Part shown: positions 1-9,380 of the stretch, piece after piece
How the letters are laid out: each line of letters begins with the position of its first letter
Numbering within the stretch: position 1 is the stretch's first letter
NCBI RefSeq assembly: GCF_900108875.1
Contig: NZ_FNYJ01000001.1
Span: 124,001 to 188,000, forward strand
DNA from: Pseudomonas sp. NFR16
GTDB lineage: Bacteria > Pseudomonadota > Gammaproteobacteria > Pseudomonadales > Pseudomonadaceae
Length of the DNA: 64,000 nucleotides
Direction: 5' to 3'
Program-made: the position numbers and the translations under genes
The notes under the pieces: model-generated
Databases searched by the model: none
What the model saw: the letters and a program-made list of their open reading frames with translations, nothing else
Told to the model about the DNA's origin: nothing

Positions 1-211
1 CGTAGTGTCGGTTGGCATCGGCTTCGCAGCCATCGATATCTGTCCTGAAGGTGGCTTGTTGGATGGCCGCATCTACTGCAGGTTTCTCGTACCTAGTGCC
101 TTCGTAAGTTTGGCGGCTGTAGTCGATCATAGCCATAGGAGCATGGGGCGTTGAGGCACATCCGCCAAGCGTGACGGAAAAGAGAGCGGCTATCAGGTGG
201 TGCTTGCGCAT
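1..211 (-). CDS. Putative lipoprotein, 3' end beyond window
   Basis: The reverse strand opens with ATG at 211 after an AAGGA ribosome-binding site about 6 bases upstream, and the frame stays open to the window edge (70 codons). The N-terminus is a lipoprotein signal peptide: Arg2/Lys3, a hydrophobic stretch at residues 6-15, then the lipobox Leu15-Gly16-Gly17-Cys18. The mature part would be lipidated on Cys18 and held in the envelope. The visible mature sequence (Ser/Thr/Pro start, then a polar, mildly acidic stretch) resembles no family I recognise, so no function is given. The C-terminus is missing only because the window ends. Confidence 0.75.
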   Translation of the reverse strand, partial: MRKHHLIAALFSVTLGGCASTPHAPMAMIDYSRQTYEGTRYEKPAVDAAIQQATFRTDIDGCEADANRHY

Positions 212-604
212 GATTCTTCCTTGGTTTTTTGGCCGGGGGCCATCAAGCGTTTGTAATCAGAGGAAGGTATCGGCATCGAGAACCAGCGCTTTAACATTGT
301 GGATGGACGCCCATTTTTCCTGCCCACGTTTCCTGGAGTCGCGACACCAGCTGCGACGCTTGCAACTGACAGCTGCCGACCCAGAGTAGCCGCTCACTCT
401 TGATTGGACGGCGTTCAACAAGCCGAACAGCCTGAATCTACCTCTAACCTCTCTGAACTACCCAAGCCGCCGGGATGAGGATGCTATGAACCCAGATGGT
501 TCAGCTATTCGCGCCGGTGGCCGTACATCCGATCTGGCTCAGCCCTAGGGCAGCTGGATCTTGGGGGAAGGCTTCCTACCCAAATCGGGTATATCGCTTG
601 AGGG
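212..604. other. Intergenic stretch, no supported gene
   Basis: This 393-base stretch lies between the start of the lipoprotein gene and the stop of the small exported-protein gene. Short frames exist on both strands (for example a 72-codon plus-strand frame that overlaps the lipoprotein start), but none has a convincing ribosome-binding site, codon pattern or recognisable motif. I see no clear repeat, RNA gene or terminator in it. Confidence 0.5.
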
Positions 605-1063
605 TTACGGAATCGGTAGTCCGAGGCGGTGTGCCTCAAGGCTCACACTCATTGGTTTGTCTTTCAGCGCTGGCTTATGCCCAAGCAGGGCTATGGCCTG
701 CTCAAGGCTGTCGTCCGAAGGTACGAGCAGCGCTTGAAGGCTATCAGGGTTAATCACTCCCCAGTTCGACAAATCATGGCAACCGCTACCGGCGCATACG
801 GCCTGATAAATGATTCGGCTAGCATGATCCGCATCGGCGTCGCATTGACCGCCCACGAAATCCACATTGCTATACCGCAAGATTGTTGAGCGTGGGCCTC
901 GTTCAACTCGGAGGATAACGTCTGCGCCTTCTGTAGAGCGCAATGGCATGGTCGTGTCCACCGCGATGGTGACAGTTGCGCCACCGCACTGAAATTGTTC
1001 TTGTGCAAATGCGGGTAATGAAAGGATGGTCATGAAAATTGAGAGGGCTGCAATCCGTAGCAT
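605..1063 (-). CDS. Small exported hypothetical protein
   Basis: This 152-residue protein starts with a signal peptide (hydrophobic residues 3-17, likely cleavage after Ala-Phe-Ala at about residue 20), so it should be periplasmic. The mature part contains several cysteines, including a Cys-x4-Cys pair near the middle, which could form disulfides. I do not recognise a family. There is no strong Shine-Dalgarno sequence before the ATG, but the signal peptide and cysteine pattern argue that it is a real gene. It stands alone: the neighbouring LysR gene is on the same strand but 259 bases upstream. Confidence 0.6.
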   Translation of the reverse strand: MLRIAALSIFMTILSLPAFAQEQFQCGGATVTIAVDTTMPLRSTEGADVILRVERGPRSTILRYSNVDFVGGQCDADADHASRIIYQAVCAGSGCHDLSNWGVINPDSLQALLVPSDDSLEQAIALLGHKPALKDKPMSVSLEAHRLGLPIP

Positions 1064-1322
1064 GGAGAGAACTCAGTTTGATTGATGAGTTAATCCTATC
1101 AGCGCGTTGAGAGCTAATGAACTGGAGGGGTCTTTGTTTTCAGCGACAAGACAGTGACCGTTCCTGGCCTTTAGCGGCTTGCTCCAAAGCGCGGCCGTAT
1201 CCCCGGTCTGTCTTCGTGGATCGAGCGCGCTCCTGGCCCACCGCAATCAAAACCACCGATAACAACCACCCCAGCCGCTCACCCACGCTTCAAACCTGCG
1301 CCTCAAGCTCGTGTGCAGTGTG

Positions 1323-2228
1323 TCAACGCAACCCCTTCGCCTCGAACAGCTCGACCAGCCATTCCACGAAGACCCTGACGCGGGCGCTGAGGTGTCGGTT
1401 GGGGGAGTAGACGATGTAGATCGGGTTCGGCTCCAGCGACCAGTCTTCGAGCAGTGGAATCAGTGCGCCAGACTTGAAATGCGGTTCGGCCATGAACATC
1501 AGCGTCTGCAACACTCCCATACCCGCGAGCGCGGCAGCGAGCAGGGCGTTGGAGTCGTTCACCGAGACAAAGTAATGGGCGTCCACCGAGATGCGCTCCT
1601 CGCCTCTGACGAACTCCACCGGCAGGCGTCGTTGGGTGCCGGCGAAAAAGTAGCGAACCATCTGGTGGTTCGTTTCAAGGTCGGTCGGGTGCAGCGGTGT
1701 GTCGTGGCGGGCCAGATAGGCCGGCGTCGCGCAGGTGACGAACTTGAGGCTACCCAGACGTCTGGCGATCAGCGATGGATCGCTCAAGGTGCCGCCGCGA
1801 ATGACGCAGTCGACCCGATCACCGAGCAGGTCGACGGGCCTGTCGCTCACGCCGATGTCCAACTGCAATTCCGGGTAGCGCTTCTGGAATTCCGGCAACG
1901 CCGGCAACACCAGCATGGTCGCCATGGTCGAGCCCATGTCTACCCGTAACCGCCCGTGGGGGCGAGCCTGGGTGCTCACCAGGTCCGACTCCGCCTCCAG
2001 CCACTGATCCACCACCCGCACCATGCGCTCGTAATATGCGGTGCCATCATTGGTCAGCGAAATGCGCCGCGTGGTGCGGTTGAGCAGCTTGACGCGCAAG
2101 TGGGCTTCCAGCGACTGGATGTGTTTGGTGACGGTGTTGCGTGGCAGGCTCAACGTTTGCGCTGCCTTGACGAAGCTGCCTGCCTCGACCACCTGAATAA
2201 ACGCTTTGACAGCCGTGAAATAGTCCAC
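1323..2228 (-). CDS. LysR-family transcriptional regulator
   Basis: This 301-residue protein has the LysR layout: an N-terminal winged helix-turn-helix (residues about 3-62, with the typical SFVKAAQTLSLPRNTVTKHI recognition region) and a C-terminal periplasmic-binding-like effector domain. It belongs to the large AaeR/DmlR-like subgroup by its Thr-Thr-Arg-Arg motif after the HTH. Translation starts at a GTG at 2228, with GAAAGG upstream. It is divergent from the SDR gene at 2390, so by the usual LysR arrangement it probably controls that gene and itself from the shared 161-base intergenic region. The effector is unknown. Confidence 0.85.
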   Translation of the reverse strand: MDYFTAVKAFIQVVEAGSFVKAAQTLSLPRNTVTKHIQSLEAHLRVKLLNRTTRRISLTNDGTAYYERMVRVVDQWLEAESDLVSTQARPHGRLRVDMGSTMATMLVLPALPEFQKRYPELQLDIGVSDRPVDLLGDRVDCVIRGGTLSDPSLIARRLGSLKFVTCATPAYLARHDTPLHPTDLETNHQMVRYFFAGTQRRLPVEFVRGEERISVDAHYFVSVNDSNALLAAALAGMGVLQTLMFMAEPHFKSGALIPLLEDWSLEPNPIYIVYSPNRHLSARVRVFVEWLVELFEAKGLR

Positions 2229-2275
2229 GTGGTGATTCGCCTTTCGAGATAGGGTCAGCAGGCATTAGCCCGTTT

Positions 2276-2296
2276 AAAGGAACAGTGGTGTCCTTT
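2276..2296. promoter_or_regulatory. Inverted repeat, possible LysR operator
   Basis: AAAGGA at 2276-2281 and TCCTTT at 2291-2296 form an inverted repeat between the divergent LysR and SDR genes. The location fits a LysR regulator site, but the arms are short and the assignment is inference. Confidence 0.3.
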
Positions 2297-2389
2297 TTAG
2301 CTAATTTATCCCGCGCTGGCTATCTCATACATTGGCTCCACCGAAACGAAGCCCGCCATTCCGGCAGGCTCCAAGTGGAGATCAGACAG

Positions 2390-3139
2390 ATGACTCAGCA
2401 ACTGCAAGGCAAGGTGGCACTGGTCACCGGCGGCTCTCGCGGCATCGGCGCCGCCATCGCAAAACGTCTCGCCGCAGAAGGCGCTCATGTCGCATTCAGC
2501 TACGCGAAATCCGCCGAGCAGGCGCAGCACGTGGTCGCCGACATAGAACGTCATGGCGTGCAGGCGCTGGCCGTTCAGGCTGATCAGGGTAACCCGGCGC
2601 AAGTGACTGGGCTGGTCAGCCAGGTCCATCAGCATTTCGGTCGCCTGGATATCCTGGTCAACAGCGCTGGCGTCTTTGTCACCGGCCCCGTTGGCGATCC
2701 CGACGCCGACATCGCAGCGTTCGATCGTCAGCAAGCCATCAACATCGGTGGCGTCGTGACTGCTGTGCGCGCCGCAGTCGGCCTGATGAGCGACGGCGGG
2801 CGGATCATTTCGCTGGGTACCACCGGCGCCGATCGCGTGCCTTTCCCCGGCGCAGCCGATTATGTCGCCACCAAAGCGGCGGTGGCGGCCTACACCCGTG
2901 GCTGGGCCCGGGACCTGGGGCCCAGGAACATCACCGTGAACGTCGTCCAGCCGGGCGCGATCAACACCGAGATGAACCCTGAAACCGCCGACCATGCACC
3001 GTTCCTTGCCAGCCTGGCCGCATTGGGTCGCTACGGTCAGCCAGAGGACATCGCCGCTGCCGTGGCCTTTCTCGCGGGGCCCGAGGCGTCCTATATCACC
3101 GGCGCGACCCTCAACGTCGATGGCGGCCAGAGCGCCTGA
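2390..3139 (+). CDS. SDR-family oxidoreductase
   Basis: This 249-residue classical short-chain dehydrogenase/reductase has the dinucleotide-binding motif TGGSRGIG near residue 14, the NSAG motif and the catalytic Tyr-Val-Ala-Thr-Lys (YxxxK). It ends in the common ITGATLNVDGG tail, typical of 3-oxoacyl-ACP-reductase-like enzymes. The start chosen at 2390 has GGAG about 11 bases upstream and begins right before the fold; an upstream in-frame start at 2285 would add 35 unrelated residues. It is followed after about 110 bases by a quinone oxidoreductase and is divergent from a LysR gene that probably regulates it. Its substrate cannot be read from the sequence. Confidence 0.85.
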   Translation: MTQQLQGKVALVTGGSRGIGAAIAKRLAAEGAHVAFSYAKSAEQAQHVVADIERHGVQALAVQADQGNPAQVTGLVSQVHQHFGRLDILVNSAGVFVTGPVGDPDADIAAFDRQQAINIGGVVTAVRAAVGLMSDGGRIISLGTTGADRVPFPGAADYVATKAAVAAYTRGWARDLGPRNITVNVVQPGAINTEMNPETADHAPFLASLAALGRYGQPEDIAAAVAFLAGPEASYITGATLNVDGGQSA

Positions 3140-3250
3140 TCGGCTCCTGAACCCATGATCCGGTCAGCAGTGCCGCCATTCATCGCGCGCGGCACCGCTC
3201 GATCTCAGGCCTGGGTTTTCACTGACAACATTTCCATCGCCGAGGCGGCC

Positions 3251-4213
3251 ATGACTCAACGTATCCGGATTTACCAGCAAGGCGCACCCGCAGTCCTTCA
3301 TTACGAAACCTTCGAGCTGGAGCAGCCCTCCCGTGAGCAGGTGCTCATCCGTCACGAAGCCATCGGCGTCAATTTCGTCGACACGATGTTCAGGGATGGC
3401 ACGTTCAAGGTGCCGCTTCCGTTCAACATGGGCGTGGAGGCGGCAGGCGTTGTCGAGGCCGTCGGGCGCGACGTGCAGCATCTGAAGGTCGGAGATCGCG
3501 TGGGTTATTTCTTCGCGTTCGGTGCTTACGCAGATCGCCGGGTGATCGACGCCAGCGCGTTGATCAAGCTTCCCGACGACATCGCCAGTGAACAGGCTGC
3601 CGGGCTTCTGTCTAAGGGGCTTACGGCGTGGGCGCTGGTCAAGCACGCGCACAGGGTCAAGGCCGGCGAAAGCGTGGTCGTGCACGGCGCCTCCGGTGGG
3701 GTCGGCAGTTTGCTGGCACGTTGGGCGAAATCGCTGGGCGCCAGGGTCATCGCGACAGTGGGGTCCGCCAGCAAGGCAGACATTGTCGAGCGCTGGGGAC
3801 TCGATGCGGTGTTACGTTCGGATGAACCGGATCTGGCTGGACAGATCAACGCCGCCAACCGCGGGCTTGGCGTGGATGTGGTGTACGACCTGATCGGTCG
3901 GCAGACGCTGGATGCTTCGATCAACGCGCTGCGCGACGGTGGCGATCTCATCCACGTCGGTAACGCGTCGGGCGGCGTCACTGCGGACCCCGCGCGGCTG
4001 GCCGCACGTAACATCCGATACCTCCAGCCCTCAACGCCGCAATACGTCAACGCGCAAAACCAGGGCACGGCCGCATCAGAATTGTTCGAGCGGTTTCGGG
4101 AGGGCGCACTGGGGCCTCTGGAGCTCACTCGCTATCGACTGGAGGAGGCGGCATTGACTCATCACGCCATCGCGGCGCGCAAGCATACTGGCTCGATTGT
4201 GTTGATCCCTTAA
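3251..4213 (+). CDS. NADPH:quinone oxidoreductase, QorA-like
   Basis: This 320-residue protein is a medium-chain dehydrogenase of the zinc-free quinone oxidoreductase type: an N-terminal GroES-like domain (GVNFVDTMFRDG region), then a Rossmann fold with the VHGASGGVGSLLARWAK cofactor motif near residue 143. It should reduce quinones or other activated carbonyls with NADPH in the cytoplasm. The start at 3251 gives the usual family length; a start at 3155 would add 32 residues that match nothing. It follows the SDR gene on the same strand and may share its transcript, which would make a small detoxification unit under the LysR gene at 1323. Confidence 0.85.
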   Translation: MTQRIRIYQQGAPAVLHYETFELEQPSREQVLIRHEAIGVNFVDTMFRDGTFKVPLPFNMGVEAAGVVEAVGRDVQHLKVGDRVGYFFAFGAYADRRVIDASALIKLPDDIASEQAAGLLSKGLTAWALVKHAHRVKAGESVVVHGASGGVGSLLARWAKSLGARVIATVGSASKADIVERWGLDAVLRSDEPDLAGQINAANRGLGVDVVYDLIGRQTLDASINALRDGGDLIHVGNASGGVTADPARLAARNIRYLQPSTPQYVNAQNQGTAASELFERFREGALGPLELTRYRLEEAALTHHAIAARKHTGSIVLIP

Positions 4214-4312
4214 GGCTGACCCGCGCGCCGCTCATCCGCCCCTCTGTGCAAATCCTCCGGCGCTGCTACAACCTGTTTACTCACGTTTACGGCCCAACCA
4301 ACAGGAAACACC

Positions 4313-4708
4313 ATGACTTCTGCAACTGATAAGACGACTAACGAGCCTGACTACGACGCGCTCCTACGCGCCAACCTGACGCGGGTGTTCAACGAGCGGG
4401 ATCGTGCCCTGCGCGAGGCTGCCATCGCTGAACTCTTTTGCGCCGAGCCGACACTGTATGAACCGGCCGGGATCGTCAAAGGTCAGACCGCGATTTCGGA
4501 CGTCGCCGGCGCGCTGCTGGAACAGTTCGGCGCTGATTTCTCGTTCGCAGCCACTGGCATCGCGGTGGGGCATCACGGCCTGGGTTACCTGAAATGGCAG
4601 GCGGGCCCAGCCAACGGTCCGGTCGTTGTCAGCGGTGTCGATGTGGCAGAAATCAACGATGGCAAGATCACCCGGCTCTGGGTGCTGCTGGATGCACCGC
4701 AGAGCTGA
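4313..4708 (+). CDS. NTF2-like (SnoaL-type) protein
   Basis: This 131-residue protein has the size and pattern of a SnoaL/NTF2-like cone fold: an N-terminal helix with the YDALLRANLTRVFNERD pattern, a short loop with the YEPAG motif, and C-terminal beta strands ending near Leu-Trp-Val-Leu-Leu-Asp. Proteins of this type include small isomerases and cyclases and many of unknown role. It starts 99 bases after the quinone oxidoreductase on the same strand. The exact reaction is unknown. Confidence 0.75.
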   Translation: MTSATDKTTNEPDYDALLRANLTRVFNERDRALREAAIAELFCAEPTLYEPAGIVKGQTAISDVAGALLEQFGADFSFAATGIAVGHHGLGYLKWQAGPANGPVVVSGVDVAEINDGKITRLWVLLDAPQS

Positions 4709-4748
4709 GGACGGTGGTGACGATGCGCATCAAGGCCGCCCCCGCAGG

Positions 4749-6284
4749 TCACCACGGCCGTCGAACGGTGGGCAGCGAGATGAAGAACGAGGCGCCGCCC
4801 GCGTTGTTTTGCGCCCATATCTTGCCGTCATGAGAATCGATGATCGACCGGCAGATCGACAGGCCCATGCCCATCCCGCTTTCCCGGGTGGTGAAGAAGG
4901 GCGTGAACAGCGATGGCAGCATGTCGGGCGCGATTCCCGGCCCGCAATCCGCCACTTCGACGATCACCTCGTAGGGCGTGACGAATGTCCGGACGTGCAG
5001 CATTCGCCGCTTCTGTTCGATGCCGCTCATGGCCTGCCGGGCATTGACCAGCAGATTGATCAACACCTGCTGGAGTTGAATGCGGTCTGCCGACACCCAT
5101 GAGTCCTCCGCCGTCAGGTCCAGATGGGAACGAATATGGTTGTGGGCCATTTCGTACTGCAACAGCGCGAGGGATTCCCTGACAATCTCGTTGATCGGTT
5201 CGGGGCGCCGGATCGGGTCGGATTTACGCGCCAGCGCCCTGACCCGACTGATGACTTCGCTGGCCCGGTGTGCGTTGTCGTTGATCCGCTGCAGACCCCG
5301 GATGGCCTCGGCAATGTCGGGTTGCGGCCGATCCAGCCAACGGCGACAGCCATCGGCGCTGCTGATGACGGCGGTCAGCGGCTGATTGACTTCATGAGCG
5401 ATGGACGCCGTCAATTCACCCAGCGTGGTCACCCGGCACATGTGGGTCAACTGCGCCTGCGTCCGGTACAGCATCTCTTCAGCCTGCATCCGCTCGGTGA
5501 CGTCCATGACCGCGCCAAGGTATTCGACGCGATCGTCCTGCACGAACAGTGCGGTGGCCACCATGTGGATGTGCTTGATGCGGCCGTCCGGCATGAGCAG
5601 GCGATGGCGTATCTCGATTTGCGGCTCGCGCTGCGCTGCCAGGTTGAAAACGTGATGAATCAGGCCGTGATCTTCCACCGGCGTGCGCGCCAGGATCATT
5701 GACTTCGATACCGGAATATTGATCGGGTACTCGAAAATCCGCGCGCTTTCTTCTGACCATGCCATGAGTTCGGTCACACCGCTGAACGTGACGCTGCCGG
5801 TCTGGCTCAGGCACTGGGCGCCGGTCAGATAGATCTGGTGCTGGCGCAGATGATCGGACGCCTGCTTGGCCCGCGCGGCGAGAAACCCGATGGCCGACAA
5901 TGCCGTCAGACACCGCACGAAACTGGTGAAGGAATCCCAGTCCTGATAACCGTGGTCGACGAAGAACATCACCACAATCGTCGCCATGCACAGCAGCGAT
6001 ACGCCGATGACGGTGCGGATCGTGAAAACGTTGGCGGCCATCAACAGCAGCGTCACGTAGATTACCGTTGCGGCAATGTCGCGATGGTGAGGGGAGGTGT
6101 TGATCACCGCGATGCCCGCAGTCACCACCAGGCCGATGGCCCAGATCAGCCAGGTTTCGTAGCGACTCTTGCTGACGTGGATAAGAGGACCCGAATTCGC
6201 ATGGCCAGTGAGCGCGGTGATGGCGCGAGACGCGGGGTTGAAACCTCTGGAGGTGCGTTGCCTGAACGATTCATTTCCACGCAT
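4749..6284 (-). CDS. Sensor histidine kinase, PAS domain, FixL-like
   Basis: This 511-residue protein has about four membrane segments (residues about 42-150), a PAS domain (about 165-285), a dimerisation/phospho-acceptor domain with the H-box IAHEVNQPLTA, and a C-terminal ATPase domain with N (LLVNARQAM), G1 (DCGPGI) and G2 (GMGMGLSIC) boxes. The sequence around the H-box is typical of FixL/TodS/DctB-class kinases. It lies downstream of a FixJ-like response regulator gene on the same strand, 121 bases away, and almost certainly phosphorylates it. No haem-binding histidine of FixL could be assigned, so the signal is unknown. The ATG used lacks a strong ribosome-binding site, so the first residues are uncertain. 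Confidence 0.88.
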   Translation of the reverse strand: MRGNESFRQRTSRGFNPASRAITALTGHANSGPLIHVSKSRYETWLIWAIGLVVTAGIAVINTSPHHRDIAATVIYVTLLLMAANVFTIRTVIGVSLLCMATIVVMFFVDHGYQDWDSFTSFVRCLTALSAIGFLAARAKQASDHLRQHQIYLTGAQCLSQTGSVTFSGVTELMAWSEESARIFEYPINIPVSKSMILARTPVEDHGLIHHVFNLAAQREPQIEIRHRLLMPDGRIKHIHMVATALFVQDDRVEYLGAVMDVTERMQAEEMLYRTQAQLTHMCRVTTLGELTASIAHEVNQPLTAVISSADGCRRWLDRPQPDIAEAIRGLQRINDNAHRASEVISRVRALARKSDPIRRPEPINEIVRESLALLQYEMAHNHIRSHLDLTAEDSWVSADRIQLQQVLINLLVNARQAMSGIEQKRRMLHVRTFVTPYEVIVEVADCGPGIAPDMLPSLFTPFFTTRESGMGMGLSICRSIIDSHDGKIWAQNNAGGASFFISLPTVRRPW

Positions 6285-6405
6285 GGCGCTGGGCTGTTCC
6301 TTTCAGTTGAGGGTGTCGAGAAGCACTCAAATGCTTGGTGCGCCAACGACGCGGGCTGCGCACCGATGGATTACCCGGGCTTGCGATCGGTGATTGCACC
6401 TGCGT

Positions 6406-7062
6406 CTAGGAGGGCTGAGTGTCGAGACGCAGTTTCAGGGCTTCGGCCATGCGCACCAGTTCCGCGAAGGTTTTGGCGTTCATTTTTCGCATGACATTGG
6501 CGCGATGAATCTTCACCGTGATCTCGCTCAGGCACACTTCGCTGGCGATCTGTTTATTCATCAGCCCAGAGGCGGCCAGCGCCATGACCTGCCGTTCGCG
6601 CGCGCTCAATGTCCGGAAGTGATTGATCAGCTCGGTGTGGCCTTTGCTGGTTTCGCGCTGTTCGGCATCCTTGCGCAAGGCCAGCCCGACGGCGTCCAGC
6701 AGGTCCTGCTCGCGGAACGGTTTGGCCAGAAAATCCACCGCGCCGGCCTTCATGGCTTTGACCGTCATCGCGATGTCGCCGTAACCGGTCATGAATACGA
6801 TTGGCAACGTCTCTCGGGACTTCACCAGTTCGTTCTGGAAGTCCAGGCCGCTGATGCCTTGCAGCCTGACGTCCAGCACCAGACAGCTGGTGACGTCAGG
6901 TCTATTGAACGTGAGGAATTCCGTTACCGAAGCAAACAGCTCGACTCGCCAACCGATGGAGCGCAGCAAGCTGCTCAGGGACTCACGCAAGAACGGGTCG
7001 TCATCGACGATGTAGACGCAGGCCGTCTCGCTGGTCATGGTGCTAGTCATCTGACTGGTCAT
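6406..7062 (-). CDS. FixJ/NarL-type response regulator
   Basis: This protein of about 218 residues has an N-terminal receiver domain (acidic Asp-Asp-Asp pocket at YIVDDDPF, phospho-acceptor Asp in LVLDVRLQG, Lys in LAKPF) and a C-terminal LuxR-type helix-turn-helix (LSARERQVMALAASG ... SEITVKIHRANVMRKM). It should bind DNA when phosphorylated by the kinase encoded just downstream. The start at 7062 was chosen because the receiver fold begins about 15 residues later; a start at 7176 would add 38 residues without family likeness. The repeated MTSQMTSTMTS at the N-terminus leaves several possible ATG codons. Confidence 0.87.
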   Translation of the reverse strand: MTSQMTSTMTSETACVYIVDDDPFLRESLSSLLRSIGWRVELFASVTEFLTFNRPDVTSCLVLDVRLQGISGLDFQNELVKSRETLPIVFMTGYGDIAMTVKAMKAGAVDFLAKPFREQDLLDAVGLALRKDAEQRETSKGHTELINHFRTLSARERQVMALAASGLMNKQIASEVCLSEITVKIHRANVMRKMNAKTFAELVRMAEALKLRLDTQPS

Positions 7063-7436
7063 CTGAAAGGTGCCCTTGGGTCCGGTGCCGCAGTTGGAAA
7101 TGCCTTGCCGTTGACGTGCGTGCAGGTGCAAAACCCGATCAAGTCTAAGAGAGCCGATGCGCCAGGCAAACGACATAAACCCCGGAATTCATGCCAATTC
7201 CCGGCAGCCCGATCAGTCGTCAGCGTTGCGCCGACGATCCATACCTGTTGACGGCTGAAGCTTGTCCTGTGCACGCCGCTTGCTCGGCCTGCAGTCGAGA
7301 TGGGCCAGGATTGATGACGCTCGGCCAGGGCTGGGTTTTGTTCACCTGACACCTCAAAAAACATGCCTTGGTATGAGTGCCCGCAAGGGCTGGACGACCT
7401 ACCGTGTTCGTTGTCCAGACATTCGATGAGGTCGCC
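7063..7436. other. Divergent intergenic region
   Basis: This 374-base stretch separates the response regulator gene from the PEBP gene and must hold both promoters. Frames in it are short and lack motifs. I could not point to a specific promoter, dyad or RNA gene. Confidence 0.4.
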
Positions 7437-7979
7437 ATGAAGATAAAACTGATCCCGCTAGCCGTTTGCCTGGGGGTATCGCTCACCGCCCATGCCGCCG
7501 ATTTCGCGCTTACCAGTCGCGACATCGCCGACAACCGCTCGCTCACCCGTCGTGAAGTGTTTAACGGGTTCGGCTGCGAGGGTGGCAACATATCGCCCGA
7601 GTTGTCATGGCGTCATGCGCCCGAAGGTACGAAAAGTTTCGCCGTGACGGTCTACGACCCGGACGCCCCGACCGGGAGCGGTTGGTGGCACTGGACGGTG
7701 TTCAATCTGACGGCTTCAACCCACCGCCTGCCAAGCGGGGCCGGTGCCCATTTGCCCGTCGGGGCAGTTCAGGGGCGCACCGATTATGGTCAGCCGGGAT
7801 TTGGCGGCGTGTGTCCGCCAGTGGGTGACAAACCTCATCACTATCAATTCACGGTCTGGGCCTTGAAGGTGGAAAAACTCCCGCTGGATGAACAGGCCAG
7901 TGGCGCGCTGGTGGGCTACATGCTCAACGCGAACGTGCTCGGCAAGGCGACGATCACGCCCACTTACGCGCGCCACTGA
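7437..7979 (+). CDS. Exported YbhB/YbcL-type PEBP protein
   Basis: This 180-residue protein belongs to the phosphatidylethanolamine-binding (Raf kinase inhibitor-like) family: the DPDAPTGSGWWHWTVFNL signature near the middle and the HHYQFTVWAL segment are typical of the bacterial YbhB/YbcL branch. Residues 1-20 form a signal peptide with likely cleavage at Ala-His-Ala/Ala, so it should be periplasmic like YbcL. The start at 7437 has GAGG about 7 bases upstream. Bacterial members bind small anionic ligands, but their role is poorly known. It stands alone between the two-component genes and the GlxA-type regulator. Confidence 0.85.
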   Translation: MKIKLIPLAVCLGVSLTAHAADFALTSRDIADNRSLTRREVFNGFGCEGGNISPELSWRHAPEGTKSFAVTVYDPDAPTGSGWWHWTVFNLTASTHRLPSGAGAHLPVGAVQGRTDYGQPGFGGVCPPVGDKPHHYQFTVWALKVEKLPLDEQASGALVGYMLNANVLGKATITPTYARH

Positions 7980-8243
7980 CACCCGCTCAAGCGGCAAGAC
8001 GACCGGGGCGCTCCGCTGCTTCGCGGACCCGGTCGCGGGTGCGTTGTCCGGATGGCGCGTGATCGCGCAGTCGTCCTTTCGCTCGTCACCCACGCCGTTT
8101 CATCCATCTGGCAGTCATCGCTGCAGGGGTGACGCGGCGATTGGGGCGACACCCTCGCACTCACTACACAAGCCCGCCAATCCAATGAATACTGATGTGC
8201 GCATTTGTCCGCGCCTACGTTTTGTTTCCAGGAGACATCCCTC

Positions 8244-9248
8244 ATGACCAGTTCTGCGCTCTCGGCGCCGTTCAGTCGTCCTCGCACGGTGTTGTTCGTG
8301 GCCTATCCGCAGGTCGGGCTGCTGGACCTGACGGGCGCGCAAACGGTCTTCTGGGTGGCGAGCAGGGCGGTGAAGGCGCTCGGTTTGCCGGGTTATCACT
8401 GCCCGACGGGCAGCATCGCGGGCGGTATCACGCCCACGGCCGAGGGCGTCGCGGTCGACACCCGGACACTGTCCTCGCTGGTCGATGAGCCGGTGGACAC
8501 GATCATCGTGCCGGGCTCGCCGGAAATCCTCATCGCGATGGAAAACAACCCCGACGTGATTGACTGGATCGCGCAGCACGCGCCCCAGGTGCGGCGCACC
8601 GCGTCGGTGTGCAGCGGGGCGTTTCTGCTGGCCCAGGCCGGGCTGTTGAACAGCAAGCGGGCTGCGACGCACTGGGCGATGTGCGACATGCTCAAGGCGC
8701 GCTTTCCCGCCGTCGAAGTCGATCAGGACGCCATTTTCATCCAGCAGGGCATGATCTGGACCTCGGCCGGCGTCACTGCCGGTATCGACCTGGCACTGGC
8801 GCTGGTCGAAGAGGACTGCGGGCGCGACATCGCCATGAAAGTCGCCCGTGAGCTGGTGGTGTTCATGAAGCGTCCGGGCGGCCAGTCGCAGTTCAGCGAG
8901 ATGCTGCAGTCGCAGATGAACGATGGCGACACCTTCGCTGGGTTTCATGTCTGGCTGACCGAAAACCTGCGCCGCGAAGATCTGGACGTCGAGACGCTGG
9001 CGCGCCAGGCCAACATGAGCGCGCGCAATTTCAGTCGTGTCTACAAGCAGAAAACCGGCCGCAGCCCGGCCAAGGCGCTGGAGGTTTTTCGCCTCGAAGC
9101 CGCACGACGGCTGCTGGAAGATTCGGACCGCAGCATCTCCCAGATTGCCTGTGCCTGCGGGTTCGGCGACGAGGAGCGGATGCGCGTGACGTTCCAGCGT
9201 CATCTGGCGATTTCGCCTCGGGACTACCGCGTGCGTTTCTCTCGCTGA
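8244..9248 (+). CDS. GlxA-type AraC-family regulator with DJ-1 domain
   Basis: This 334-residue regulator has an N-terminal DJ-1/PfpI-like domain (residues about 10-190, with the nucleophile-elbow-like Val-Cys-Ser-Gly-Ala motif) and a C-terminal AraC DNA-binding region with two helix-turn-helix units (about 225-325). This is the layout of GlxA/FtrA/ArgR-type regulators, in which the DJ-1 domain is thought to sense a small molecule. The start at 8244 follows CCAGGAGACA; an in-frame start at 8205 is less likely. The NDH-like flavoprotein gene begins 132 bases downstream on the same strand and is a possible target. Confidence 0.87.
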   Translation: MTSSALSAPFSRPRTVLFVAYPQVGLLDLTGAQTVFWVASRAVKALGLPGYHCPTGSIAGGITPTAEGVAVDTRTLSSLVDEPVDTIIVPGSPEILIAMENNPDVIDWIAQHAPQVRRTASVCSGAFLLAQAGLLNSKRAATHWAMCDMLKARFPAVEVDQDAIFIQQGMIWTSAGVTAGIDLALALVEEDCGRDIAMKVARELVVFMKRPGGQSQFSEMLQSQMNDGDTFAGFHVWLTENLRREDLDVETLARQANMSARNFSRVYKQKTGRSPAKALEVFRLEAARRLLEDSDRSISQIACACGFGDEERMRVTFQRHLAISPRDYRVRFSR

Positions 9249-9380
9249 AGGCTCTGCAACGGGCTTCCTGGCGCAGGATCGGCGTCTGCCATTGTGCTGG
9301 CAGAATTTCAGGGTTTTATGTCGTTTACCCGTTTCTTCCACGCTCCTAGCATGCGTACAAACAGCCTGGAGCACAAAACG